From contig JARRNJ010000003.1 of the NCBI GenBank assembly GCA_037385045.1, positions 1 to 59,675 of the forward strand: a DNA stretch of 59,675 nt, in the 5' to 3' direction. This stretch comes from JARRNJ01 sp037385045 (GTDB lineage: Bacteria; Pseudomonadota; Gammaproteobacteria; JASBUN01). The translations under genes were made by a program, and so were the position numbers. Positions within the stretch are counted from its first letter, which is position 1; the number at the start of each line of letters is the position of its first letter. A model generated the notes under the pieces. It had not been told where the DNA came from, searched no databases, and worked only from the letters and a program-made list of their open reading frames with translations. Below are positions 16,842 through 24,764 of this stretch, one piece after another.

Positions 16842-17476
16842 AAAGCCTGCTTACGGCGACGCTGTGTGCCGGCGCCCTGGCGGCGTCGGCCGCCGGCAAC
16901 ACCATGGCACAACAGTTGCTGACCATTGCGCACCAATGGGCCCATATCAACTACCAGTTGCCGGACAAAGCCAAGGAAGCGGCGTTCACCAAGCTGGAAG
17001 CGCAGGCCGAGGCACTGGCCGAACGCTATCCGCGGCGGGCCGAGCCGAAAGTTTGGGAGGCAATCGTCATCAGCACCCATGCCGGCGTCCACGGCGGCTT
17101 CGGCGCCCTGTCCATGGTCCGCCACGCCCGAGATCTGCTGCTCGCGGCGCGCAAGATCGACCCGAGCACCCTGCACGGGGCGATCTACACCAGTCTCGGC
17201 AGTCTCTACTACCAGGTGCCGGGGTGGCCCCTGAGCTTCGGTGACGACGACAAGGCCAAGGCCTACCTGAAAAAGGCCCTGGCGCTCAACCCCGACGGCA
17301 TCGATCCCAACTATTTCTACGGCGACTACCTGCACCGCCAGGGCCGTGATCAGGAGGCCTTGGCGGCGCTCAGCAAAGCTCTACGGGCGCCACCCCGGCC
17401 GCAGCGCTCCCTCGCCGACAGCGGGCGCCGCCGGGAAATCCGGGCCCTGATCCGCGAGATCCGCGGCAACAGCTGA
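16829..17476 (+). CDS. Secreted TPR-containing protein
   Basis: A 215-residue protein with a signal peptide (MRAVKSLLTATLCAGALAAS) and helical repeats of TPR type, clearest in DKAKAYLKKALALNPDGIDP and QGRDQEALAALSKALRAPP. A distinctive central block (VISTHAGVHGGFGALSMVRH, LGSLYYQVPGWPLSFGDDD) is shared, from memory, with conserved proteobacterial proteins of this kind. It is probably periplasmic, possibly a scaffold. It overlaps the oxidase gene by 13 bp and belongs to the same operon, which is the best clue to its role; no enzymatic motif is visible. Confidence 0.75.
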   Translation: MRAVKSLLTATLCAGALAASAAGNTMAQQLLTIAHQWAHINYQLPDKAKEAAFTKLEAQAEALAERYPRRAEPKVWEAIVISTHAGVHGGFGALSMVRHARDLLLAARKIDPSTLHGAIYTSLGSLYYQVPGWPLSFGDDDKAKAYLKKALALNPDGIDPNYFYGDYLHRQGRDQEALAALSKALRAPPRPQRSLADSGRRREIRALIREIRGNS

Positions 17477-17505
17477 CAGCCACCACCAAACGGGACACCA
17501 TAACG

Positions 17506-18309
17506 ATGAATCTGGAATCGAAACGCATCCTGCTCACCGGCGCCGGCGGCGGCATCGGCACGCGTCTGTATACCATCCTGGCCGGGCACTCGACCCGTCT
17601 CGGCCTGCTCGACCGCGGCCCCGGCGCCGTCGCCGCACTGAACCGCGACACGCGCGACCTCCCCGCCGACAGCATCATCATCGACGCCGACATCACCGGC
17701 AGCGAGGACCGGCGCCGCGCCGTGCGCGAGATGAACCAGGCGTTCGGCGGCATCGACGTGCTGATCAACCTGGCGGGCATTCTCGACTTCCGCCCGTTCG
17801 AAGAGGCCGACCCCGCCATCATCGCCAGGATTCTCCAGGTCAATGTCGAAGCGCCGATGCTGCTGACGCGGGAAGTGCTGCCACAGATGACCGCCCAGGG
17901 GGGCGGGCGCGTCGTCAACATCGGTTCCATGTTCGGCAGCATCGCCTTTCCCTGTTTTGCCGCCTATTCGGCCAGCAAGTTCGCCCTGCGCGGCTTTTCC
18001 CAGGCGCTGCGCCGGGAGCTTTCCGGCACCGGCATCGGCGTCACCTACGTCGCGCCGCGGGCGGTGAAGACCGCGCTCAACCCACCCGTGGTCCATCACA
18101 TGGCCGAACGGGGCATGATGCGCATGGACGATGCCCACTGGGTGGCGGCGCGGATTGTGAAAGCCATCCAACAGGAGCGGGACGAAGCCTATCTCGGGTT
18201 CCCCGAACGCCTGTTCGCCGCAGTCAACGCACTGGTGCCGCGGGTGGTGGACAATGCCATCAACAAACAGGTGCCGGATCTGATCGAGTTCACGCGCCAG
18301 GAACACTGA
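17506..18309 (+). CDS. Short-chain dehydrogenase/reductase (SDR)
   Basis: A 267-residue NAD(P)-dependent oxidoreductase of the classical SDR type. The cofactor loop is TGAGGGIG (11-18), NLAG lies at 88-91, catalytic Ser at 141 in VVNIGSMFG, and YSASK with Tyr154 and Lys158. The C-terminal region around LFAAVNALVPRVVDNAINKQ is longer and hydrophobic, as in SDRs acting on lipid or retinol-like substrates. It is 29 bp after the TPR gene and last in the operon, so it would reduce a carbonyl or oxidise an alcohol formed by the diiron enzyme; the substrate is not known. Confidence 0.85.
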   Translation: MNLESKRILLTGAGGGIGTRLYTILAGHSTRLGLLDRGPGAVAALNRDTRDLPADSIIIDADITGSEDRRRAVREMNQAFGGIDVLINLAGILDFRPFEEADPAIIARILQVNVEAPMLLTREVLPQMTAQGGGRVVNIGSMFGSIAFPCFAAYSASKFALRGFSQALRRELSGTGIGVTYVAPRAVKTALNPPVVHHMAERGMMRMDDAHWVAARIVKAIQQERDEAYLGFPERLFAAVNALVPRVVDNAINKQVPDLIEFTRQEH

Positions 18310-18362
18310 GCCGCCGCACCGGCGCCCAAGGCCGGCCGGGCGCGCCCATGGCAACAGGGCGG

Positions 18363-18845
18363 TTACTGCCCATCGTCGTCACCACCGCCCAGGCCGGGGA
18401 AGGCGGGGACCAGTTGCACCGGCACGCCCCGGGGCCAGATGTTGGAGTCCTTGCGGCAATCGTACCGGCGGCAACGCAGGGGCCGCCGCTCCCAGATGGT
18501 ACACGCGAGCGTCGCCCGGTCGAGGTGCGGACAATAGCCGTCCTCGTCCCGGACAATGAAATACGGCCGGCGCGGATTGTGGCGCACGTGGCCGGCCGCC
18601 ACTTCCGCCTTGGTCAGGGCGAAGATCAGGGTGCAGCACTTGGCCCGGCAGCGGGGAATACAGCGGGTACAGTCGACGCGGGCCTCCGGCAGCCCGTCCT
18701 CCTCATCGCCGTACACGGCCGCCATGCCCAGGTCGATCATGCGCTCCATGACCGCCAGCAGCCGCCGGCGCTGTTCCGGGGTCATGGCCTGGTAGTCCGG
18801 ATCGTCGGCGAACTCCCGGTCCCAATCGATATCGTCGTCGGACAT
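18363..18845 (-). CDS. YkgJ-family cysteine-cluster protein
   Basis: A 160-residue soluble protein starting MSDDDIDWDREFADDPDYQA with GGGGAA ahead of it. The YkgJ-type metal-binding cysteines are visible: CTRCIPRCRAKCC, then DGYCPHL, LACTIWERRPLRCRRYDC. These sets bind Zn or an Fe-S cluster in characterised relatives. The in-frame extension upstream to 19166 overlaps the decarboxylase promoter and is rejected. It converges on the SDR gene and is divergent from the decarboxylase operon. Confidence 0.8.
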   Translation of the reverse strand: MSDDDIDWDREFADDPDYQAMTPEQRRRLLAVMERMIDLGMAAVYGDEEDGLPEARVDCTRCIPRCRAKCCTLIFALTKAEVAAGHVRHNPRRPYFIVRDEDGYCPHLDRATLACTIWERRPLRCRRYDCRKDSNIWPRGVPVQLVPAFPGLGGGDDDGQ

Positions 18846-19158
18846 ATCTGCGTTCCCCACTGCGCCCAATCGGGTGAGGCCGGCCGCCCCGCCGCACCGC
18901 TGACGGCCCCGGCCGCAGCGTGTATCGTAACCCGAGCCTGCCGCCGAATGCCGCCGCCGTTGCGGCGCCCCGGCATGGGGGACGCGGCAAACGGTGCCGG
19001 CCGCCCGGCAACCGGATTCCGCACACCGCAGCCGTGAACGGCACAACAACCGGCGCCGGGCGCCATGTTCGCCGTGCGCCGGCGGTGGCATGGCGCTTGC
19101 TTGAAAACCGCATTCGCCGAATTCATGGCACCGGCCGAACCTGCACAAAGGGGTAGTA
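18846..19158 (+). other. 313-bp spacer before decarboxylase operon
   Basis: GC-rich and without a credible ORF. It contains the sigma-54 promoter at 19086-19102 and, upstream, short GC dyads such as TGCCGC...GCGGC near 18945-18965 that could be activator sites but do not match the dyads at 13798. No terminator was seen. Confidence 0.4.
19086..19102 (+). promoter_or_regulatory. Sigma-54 (-24/-12) promoter
   Basis: TGGCATGGCGCTTGCTT has GG at 19087-19088 and GC at 19099-19100 with a ten-base interval, and fits TGGCACG-N4-TTGCW with one mismatch (C to T in the -24 box). The predicted start of transcription, near 19112, leaves a 47-base leader before the TTG start at 19159. This is the stronger of the two sigma-54 sites in the window. 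Confidence 0.65.
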
Positions 19159-20610
19159 TTGACCACCGAGGAAACACTGGACCCGGGCGACTGGGACGAG
19201 CTCAGGGCCCAGGGTCACCGCATGCTGGACGACATGCTGGACTATCTGCAGCAGGTCCGCACCCGCGCGGTGTGGCAGCCTATTCCGCAGGCGGTCAGAA
19301 ACACCTTGCGCGAACCCCTGCCGCAACAGCCCGCCGGTCTTGCAGCGCTGCATCACACCTTCATGCACGACGTCCTGCCCTACGCGGCGGGCAATACGCA
19401 TCCCGGCTTCATGGGTTGGGTGCATGGCGGCGGCACGCCGGTGGGCATGCTGGCGGAGATGCTGGCCGCGGGCCTCAACGCCAATCTCGGCGGCCGCGAC
19501 CAGATGCCCGTCGAGCTGGAACGCCAGGTGGTGCAGTGGGTGCGCGAGCTGTTCGGCTTTCCCGATACCGCCAGCGGCCTGTTCGTCACCGGCACGTCGA
19601 TGGGCAACCTGATCGGGGTCTGGGTCGCCCGCACCGCGGCGCTGGGAACACAGGTCCGCCGCAGCGGCGTCGGCGATGCCGATGCCGGGCTGGTCGCCTA
19701 CACTTCGACCGCCGCCCACGGCTGCATCGCCCAGGCCATGGACCTGTCGGGCTTGGGTACGGACGCCTTGCGCCTGATTCCCGTCAACGACCGCGGGCAG
19801 CTGGACAGCGCGGCGCTGCAGCGGCGTATCGACACCGACCGGCGCCTCGGCCTGCGCCCGTTTCTTATCGCCGGCACCGCGGGTACGGTCAGCGTCGGAG
19901 CCGTGGACGATCTGGCAGCCCTGGCCGACCTCGCCCACCGCGAGGGACTGTGGTTTCATGTCGACGGCGCCTACGGCGCACTGGCGATGCTGGCGCCGGA
20001 AATCGCGCCGCGGCTTGACGGCATCCAACAGGCCGACTCGCTCGCCTTCGATTTCCACAAATGGGGCCAGGTTCCCTACGACGCCGGCTTCGTGCTGGTG
20101 CGCGACGGGGGCCTGCACCACGACACCTTTGCCGCACCGGCGGCCTATCTGCAACGCGCCCCGCGGGGCCTGGCGGCCGGCTCACCGTGGCCTTGCGATT
20201 TCGGCCCCGACCTGTCGCGGAGCTTCCGGGCCCTGAAGACCTGGTTCACCCTGAAAGCCTTCGGAACCGAAAAGCTCGGTCGCGTCATCACCCGCACCTG
20301 CGCCCTGGCCCGCTACATGGCCGAGCGCATCGAGGCCGAACCGGCCCTGGAACTGCTGGCGCCGGTGTCGCTCAACATCGTCTGCTTCCGCTATCGTGCC
20401 GACGACGAGGTCAACGCCCGCATTGTCGGCGACCTGCACGAATCCGGCCTTGCCGCACCGTCCACCACCTGCGTGAACGGCCGGCTGGCGATTCGCGCCG
20501 CCATCGTCAACCACCGCACCACCACCGAGGACGTGGATACCCTGCTCCGCACCACTGTCGATTTCGGCGCGGCCAGCGCCTCGACCGATCCACAAAGGAA
20601 AACATCATGA
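19159..20610 (+). CDS. PLP-dependent amino-acid decarboxylase
   Basis: A 483-residue group II (fold-type I) decarboxylase related to aromatic-L-amino-acid, tyrosine and diaminobutyrate decarboxylases. The PLP lysine is Lys301 in AFDFHKWGQ, preceded by the conserved His; His187 in STAAHGCIAQA would stack on PLP and Asp269 in FHVDGAYGA would bind its nitrogen. TGTSMGNL forms the phosphate cup. Translation appears to begin at TTG, 19159, behind AAAGGGG. Which amino acid is used cannot be read. The end overlaps the ATP-grasp gene as ATGA, so the two products are made together. Confidence 0.9.
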   Translation: MTTEETLDPGDWDELRAQGHRMLDDMLDYLQQVRTRAVWQPIPQAVRNTLREPLPQQPAGLAALHHTFMHDVLPYAAGNTHPGFMGWVHGGGTPVGMLAEMLAAGLNANLGGRDQMPVELERQVVQWVRELFGFPDTASGLFVTGTSMGNLIGVWVARTAALGTQVRRSGVGDADAGLVAYTSTAAHGCIAQAMDLSGLGTDALRLIPVNDRGQLDSAALQRRIDTDRRLGLRPFLIAGTAGTVSVGAVDDLAALADLAHREGLWFHVDGAYGALAMLAPEIAPRLDGIQQADSLAFDFHKWGQVPYDAGFVLVRDGGLHHDTFAAPAAYLQRAPRGLAAGSPWPCDFGPDLSRSFRALKTWFTLKAFGTEKLGRVITRTCALARYMAERIEAEPALELLAPVSLNIVCFRYRADDEVNARIVGDLHESGLAAPSTTCVNGRLAIRAAIVNHRTTTEDVDTLLRTTVDFGAASASTDPQRKTS

Positions 20611-21854
20611 TACTCAGCGATCCCGCATCGGCTTCCGGTAATAGCGCCCGGCGCGAACCATTGATGGGCCTCGCCGCCCTGATGCGCCTGGCCTTTTCCG
20701 GCGCCGACCTCACACCCGTGGGCCAGCGGCTGCTGGCACGCGCCGAGGCCGACACCGGCGACGCCGAGGCACTGCTGGACCTGTCGATCACCCTCCAGCT
20801 CAAAGGCGACCGCGACACCGCCCTGGCGGTGCAAGCCCAGGCACTGGCAGTCCAACAGCTGTACCGCCTGCCGGCACTCGATGACCGTCCACGCATCCGA
20901 CTGCTGGCCATCATGGGAGCCGGCGACCTGATGTCCAACACCCCGCTGGAATTTCTGGTCGAAAATTCTGACGTCGAGTTGCAGCTGCTGTACGTGGGCC
21001 CCGACCTGCCGTTGCCCGACCCGTTGCCCGAGCACGACATCGCCTTCGTCGCCGCGGCGGAGTCGGACCAGAACCACGTCCTGCTGGCGCACATCGAGAC
21101 CCTGGTCAAGTCCTGGCCGCGGCCGGTGCTCAACAACGCCATGGCCGTCGCCCAATTGTCCCGCGACGGCGCCTGCCGGCTGCTGGGCTCGGTGCCCGGC
21201 TTGGTCATGCCCAACTCGGTGCGGGTGCCGCGCGACACGCTGGAACAGATCGCCGACGGGCAGCTGAGCGCCGCCGAGGTGCTCGGCGACGGCGACTTCC
21301 CCGTCATCGCCCGTCCGGTGGGGTCCCACGCCGGCCGCGGCCTGCACCGCCTCGATGACCCGGCCGCGGTCCGGGAATATCTGCAGACCGTACCGGAGGA
21401 CAAATTCTTCCTGGCCCGCTTCGTCGACTACCGCGGAGCGGACGGCCTGTATCGCAAGGCCCGCATCGCCCTCATCGACGGCAAGCCGTTCGCGGCCCAT
21501 CTGGCCGTATCGCAGAACTGGATGGTGCACTACCTCAACGCGGGGATGACCGACAGCGCCGACAAACGCGCCGCCGAAGCCCGGTTCATGGCCGAGTTCG
21601 ACACCACTTTCGCACGCCGCCACGCCGACGCCCTGCGCCAGATCACCGAGCGGGTGGGACTGGACTATTTCGGCATCGACTGTGCCGAAACCGGCGACGG
21701 CCAGCTGCTGATTTTCGAGATCGACAGCGCCCTGGTAGTCCACGCCATGGACCCGGTGGACATGTATCCCTACAAGCCGCCGCAGATGCACCGGATCTTC
21801 GACGCCTTCCGCCGCCTGTTGCGCGATGGGATCGACGGGCGGTTGGAGCGTTAG
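20607..21854 (+). CDS. ATP-grasp ligase with TPR-like N-terminus
   Basis: A 415-residue protein. Residues about 45-85 (AEALLDLSITLQLKGDRDTA) look like TPR helices; a middle domain begins RIRLLAIMGAGDLMSNTPLE; and the C-terminal half is a RimK-like ATP-grasp domain, with GDGDFPVIARPVGSHAGRGL (Lys/Arg plus Gly-rich ATP loop), FFLARFVDYRGADG, and metal-binding acids in DYFGIDCAE and LIFEIDSALV. Such enzymes couple a carboxylate to an amine through an acyl phosphate. Because it is fused in translation (AAGGA, ATGA overlap) to a decarboxylase, the natural partner is the amine that the decarboxylase makes. Methanofuran synthesis uses the same logic (MfnA plus MfnD). The actual product is unknown. 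Confidence 0.8.
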   Translation: MILSDPASASGNSARREPLMGLAALMRLAFSGADLTPVGQRLLARAEADTGDAEALLDLSITLQLKGDRDTALAVQAQALAVQQLYRLPALDDRPRIRLLAIMGAGDLMSNTPLEFLVENSDVELQLLYVGPDLPLPDPLPEHDIAFVAAAESDQNHVLLAHIETLVKSWPRPVLNNAMAVAQLSRDGACRLLGSVPGLVMPNSVRVPRDTLEQIADGQLSAAEVLGDGDFPVIARPVGSHAGRGLHRLDDPAAVREYLQTVPEDKFFLARFVDYRGADGLYRKARIALIDGKPFAAHLAVSQNWMVHYLNAGMTDSADKRAAEARFMAEFDTTFARRHADALRQITERVGLDYFGIDCAETGDGQLLIFEIDSALVVHAMDPVDMYPYKPPQMHRIFDAFRRLLRDGIDGRLER

Positions 21855-21869
21855 TCGCAGGGGAAAGGG

Positions 21870-21945
21870 AAAAGGGGAAAGGGGAAAGGGGAAAGGGGAA
21901 AGAGCAAAGAAGGTCTTTACTTTTGCTCTTTCATCTTTGCTCTTT
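21870..21945. repeat. Purine tandem repeat plus inverted repeat
   Basis: Four consecutive units of AAAGGGG (the first with an extra A) occupy 21870-21898, followed by AAAGAGCAAAG (21899-21909), whose exact complement CTTTGCTCTTT lies at 21935-21945, with a second near-copy CTTTTGCTCTTT at 21920-21931. It fills the 101-bp gap between two convergent genes and may fold as a bidirectional terminator. The strand purine bias is extreme and unlike the surrounding GC-rich DNA. Confidence 0.75.
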
Positions 21946-21955
21946 GCCCTACCCT

Positions 21956-23326
21956 TCACCACCCCATACGTTCGATGGCTTCGCCCAGCCGGCTTACGCC
22001 GGCGACTTCAAGACCATGCACCGCGCCGGTCTTCGGCGCATTGGCTTTGGGTACGACCGCCCGCTTGAAGCCATGCTTGGCCGCCTCGCGCAGGCGCTCC
22101 TCGCCGTTGGGCACCGGCCGGATTTCGCCCGCCAGCCCCACTTCGCCGAATACCACCATGTCGGCCGGCACCGGTCGGTCGCGGAAGCTGGACAGCACCG
22201 CCAGCAGCACCGGCAGATCGGCGGCAGTCTCCCCCACGCGCACGCCGCCGACCACGTTGACGAACACGTCCTGATCGTACATGGCGATGCCGCCATGGCG
22301 GTGCAGCACCGCCAACAGCATGGCCAGGCGGTTTTGCTCCAGGCCCAGGGTCACGCGCCGGGGATTGGACAGGTGGCTTTCGTCCACCAGCACCTGCACC
22401 TCCACCAGCAGCGGCCGGCTGCCTTCGCGGGTGACCATGATCACGCTGCCGGACACCGGCTGCTCGTGGCGCGACAGAAAAATCGCCGACGGGTTGCTGA
22501 CCTCGCGCAGTCCCTTGTCGGTCATGGCGAACACGCCCAACTCGTTGACGGCGCCGAAGCGGTTCTTTACCGCGCGGATGACGCGGAAGCGCGAGCCGTG
22601 TTCGCCTTCGAAATACAGCACGCTGTCGACCATGTGCTCCAACACCCGGGGGCCAGCCAGGGTCCCTTCCTTGGTCACGTGTCCGACCAGAAACAACGCG
22701 GTGTCGTGCTGCTTGGCGAAGCGCACCAGGTGCGCCGCGCTTTCCCGCACCTGCGCCACCGAACCCGGCGCCGACTGCAGCACATCGGTGAACACGGTCT
22801 GAATCGAATCCACCGCCATTACCCGGGGCTGTTCCCGGCGCGCCACCGCCAGCATGCGCTCCACCGAGGTTTCGGTCAGCAGCCGCAGATGGTCGCCGGG
22901 CAGGTCCAGGCGCCGGGCACGCAGGCTGACCTGTTGTTTGGACTCCTCGCCGGTGACGTACAGGGTGGGCATGCGCGCCGCCAGGTCGGTCAGCGTCTGC
23001 AGCAGGATGGTTGATTTGCCGATGCCGGGATCACCGCCGATCAATGTCACCGAACCGGCCACCAGGCCCCCGCCCAGGACCCGGTCCAGTTCGCGCATGC
23101 CGGTGGGCGTGCGTGCGTCGGCCACTGTCTCCACGTCGGCCAGCCGTTCCACCGCCGCTGCTTCGCCTTCGCCGGCGTAGCCGGCCAGGCGCGCAGTGGT
23201 CCCGCCCTTGGGGGCAACGGTCTCGACCAGCGTGTTCCAGGCCCCGCAGTCGGGACACTGCCCGACCCATTTGGGCGACTGGGCACCGCATTCAGTGCAG
23301 GTGTAGAGAAGTTTTTCCTTGGCCAT
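21956..23326 (-). CDS. radA: DNA repair protein RadA
   Basis: A 456-residue branch-migration helicase that helps recombinational repair. The N-terminal zinc finger is CTECGAQSPKWVGQCPDCG (10-28), the RecA-like core has Walker A GGDPGIGKST, and the RadA-specific VKNRFGAVNELGVF motif is complete, followed by the Lon-protease-like C-terminal domain (GGVRVGETAADLPVLLAVLS). Length is typical. It ends a canonical dnaB-alr-radA order, but the dispersed repeat upstream replaces most of its leader and any close RBS. Confidence 0.96.
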   Translation of the reverse strand: MAKEKLLYTCTECGAQSPKWVGQCPDCGAWNTLVETVAPKGGTTARLAGYAGEGEAAAVERLADVETVADARTPTGMRELDRVLGGGLVAGSVTLIGGDPGIGKSTILLQTLTDLAARMPTLYVTGEESKQQVSLRARRLDLPGDHLRLLTETSVERMLAVARREQPRVMAVDSIQTVFTDVLQSAPGSVAQVRESAAHLVRFAKQHDTALFLVGHVTKEGTLAGPRVLEHMVDSVLYFEGEHGSRFRVIRAVKNRFGAVNELGVFAMTDKGLREVSNPSAIFLSRHEQPVSGSVIMVTREGSRPLLVEVQVLVDESHLSNPRRVTLGLEQNRLAMLLAVLHRHGGIAMYDQDVFVNVVGGVRVGETAADLPVLLAVLSSFRDRPVPADMVVFGEVGLAGEIRPVPNGEERLREAAKHGFKRAVVPKANAPKTGAVHGLEVAGVSRLGEAIERMGW

Positions 23327-23337
23327 AGGATTTCATT

Positions 23338-23504
23338 TTAGCCACAGAGATCACAGAGGACACGGAGAAAACAGTCATCTCGCGCGAAGACGCAGAGCGC
23401 AAAGCAAGACAAACAAGGATTTTTTCGAATTATGAATGCGCTCTTCTCTTGGCGCCTTCGCGACTTTGCGAAAGGAATTGAATCTCTCGGTGCTCTCTGT
23501 GGCT
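23338..23504. repeat. Palindromic dispersed repeat (CCACAGAG type)
   Basis: The left end (23340-23370) contains GCCACAGAGATCACAGAGGA, and the right end (23483-23504) is its imperfect inverted complement ending CTCTCTGTGGCT. Inner arms CGCGAAGACGCAGAGCGC (23382-23399) and GGCGCCTTCGCGACTTTGCG (23451-23470) also pair. The whole 167-bp element can fold into one long hairpin. Sequences of this CCACAGAG...CTCTGTGG kind are, from memory, widespread intergenic repeats in environmental bacteria; mechanism of spread is unknown. Confidence 0.75.
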
Positions 23505-23593
23505 ACGACGTCGGACGTGCCCGGAGCCCGCCAACCGGGTGATCCGGCACAACGGCCCGGAAACCCAATGAAACGCGTTCATCATTCAACTTA

Positions 23594-23684
23594 TTTCCTC
23601 TTCGCGCCTCTTGGCGCCTTTGCGCCTTTGCGCGAGGAATTGAAATTCTCGGTGTTCTCTGTGCCCTCTGTGGCCAAAGAAATT
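23594..23684. repeat. Second, half copy of the CTCTGTGG repeat
   Basis: TCTTGGCGCCTTTGCGCC (23609-23626), GAGGAATTGAAATTCTCGGT (23634-23653) and CCTCTGTGGCC (23664-23674) repeat the right arm of the element at 23441-23504 in direct orientation. No left arm precedes it. It stops at the alr stop codon, suggesting insertion exactly in the alr-radA spacer, possibly by tandem duplication. Confidence 0.65.
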
Positions 23685-24764
23685 TCATACTTCCACGAAC
23701 CGCACTCGCCGGGTGACCCGGCACAGCAGCTCGTAACCGATGGTGCCGGCGTGGCGGGCGACTTCCTCCACCGGCAGTCCCTCACCCCATAACACCACCG
23801 GGTCGCCGACGGCAGCCTCGGGGTGGCCGCGCAGGTCGATGCAGATCATGTCCATGGAGACCCGCCCCGCCAGCGGCGCACGGCGGCCGTTTACGAGCAC
23901 CGGGGTGCCGCTCCCGGCGTGGCGCGGGTAGCCGTCGCCATAGCCGATGGCCGCCACCCCGACCGCCATATCCTCCGGGCAGGTCCACGTGCCGCCGTAG
24001 CCGATGGCCTCGCCGCGGCGATGGCGGTTGACGGCAATCAACCGCGTGGACAGGGTCATGGCCGGCCGCAACGCCAGATCGGCGCCGGTCCGGTCCGGAA
24101 ACGGCGCCGCGCCGTAGAGCATGATGCCGGGACGCACCCAGTCGTAGTGTGCCGCCGGCAGCGTCAGCACGGCGCCGGAGTTGGCAACTGAGCGTTCGCC
24201 CTGCGGCAGCGCGTCGGTAACGTCAGCAAACAAGCGGAGTTGGGTGTCGGTGGCGGCATGACCGGGGACGTCGGCGTTGGCAAGGTGGGTCATGAGCCCC
24301 GGGGCGCCGTCGACGGCGGCGCAATCGGTGAGCCGCTCCCACAATCGCGCCGCCTGCCCGGGTGGAAACCCGAGGCGATGCATGCCGGTGTCCAGCTTGA
24401 GCCAGGCGCGCAGCGGACGACGCAGCGATGTCCGCTCCAACAGCTGAAGCTGCTCTTCGGCATGCACCACCACATCCAGCTGCTGTTCGGCGGCATAGAC
24501 CAGCTCCGACTCGGCGAACACGCCTTCCAGCAGCACAATACGGCAGGTTACGCCGTATTCGCGCAGGGTCGCGGCCTCCTCCACACAAGCCACGGCGAAT
24601 GCGTCGGCATCGTCCAGCGCCGCGGCCACCCGCGCCATGCCGTGGCCATAGCCGTCGGCCTTGATCACCGCCATCACGCGGCTGCCGGGAGCCGCTTCAC
24701 GCGCGCGACGAAGATTGTGTCGCAGGGAGTCGCGGTCGATCAGCGCCCGGGCGCCGCGGCTCAT
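23685..24764 (-). CDS. alr: Alanine racemase
   Basis: A 359-residue PLP enzyme that interconverts L- and D-alanine for peptidoglycan. The PLP lysine lies in VIKADGYGHG (about residues 33-42), the second catalytic Tyr in AIGYGDGYPRH, and the carboxy-terminal substrate entry loop LAGRVSMDMICIDL is intact. It overlaps dnaB by 4 bp (24761-24764), so the two are translationally coupled. Start MSRGARALIDRDSLRHN is at an ATG. Confidence 0.96.
   Translation of the reverse strand: MSRGARALIDRDSLRHNLRRAREAAPGSRVMAVIKADGYGHGMARVAAALDDADAFAVACVEEAATLREYGVTCRIVLLEGVFAESELVYAAEQQLDVVVHAEEQLQLLERTSLRRPLRAWLKLDTGMHRLGFPPGQAARLWERLTDCAAVDGAPGLMTHLANADVPGHAATDTQLRLFADVTDALPQGERSVANSGAVLTLPAAHYDWVRPGIMLYGAAPFPDRTGADLALRPAMTLSTRLIAVNRHRRGEAIGYGGTWTCPEDMAVGVAAIGYGDGYPRHAGSGTPVLVNGRRAPLAGRVSMDMICIDLRGHPEAAVGDPVVLWGEGLPVEEVARHAGTIGYELLCRVTRRVRFVEV

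Noticed and set aside
20607..21854. RimK acting on the unusual S6 tail
   Set aside because: The protein has an extra N-terminal half and pairs with a decarboxylase, so the RimK role is not supported despite a RimK-like ATP-grasp domain.
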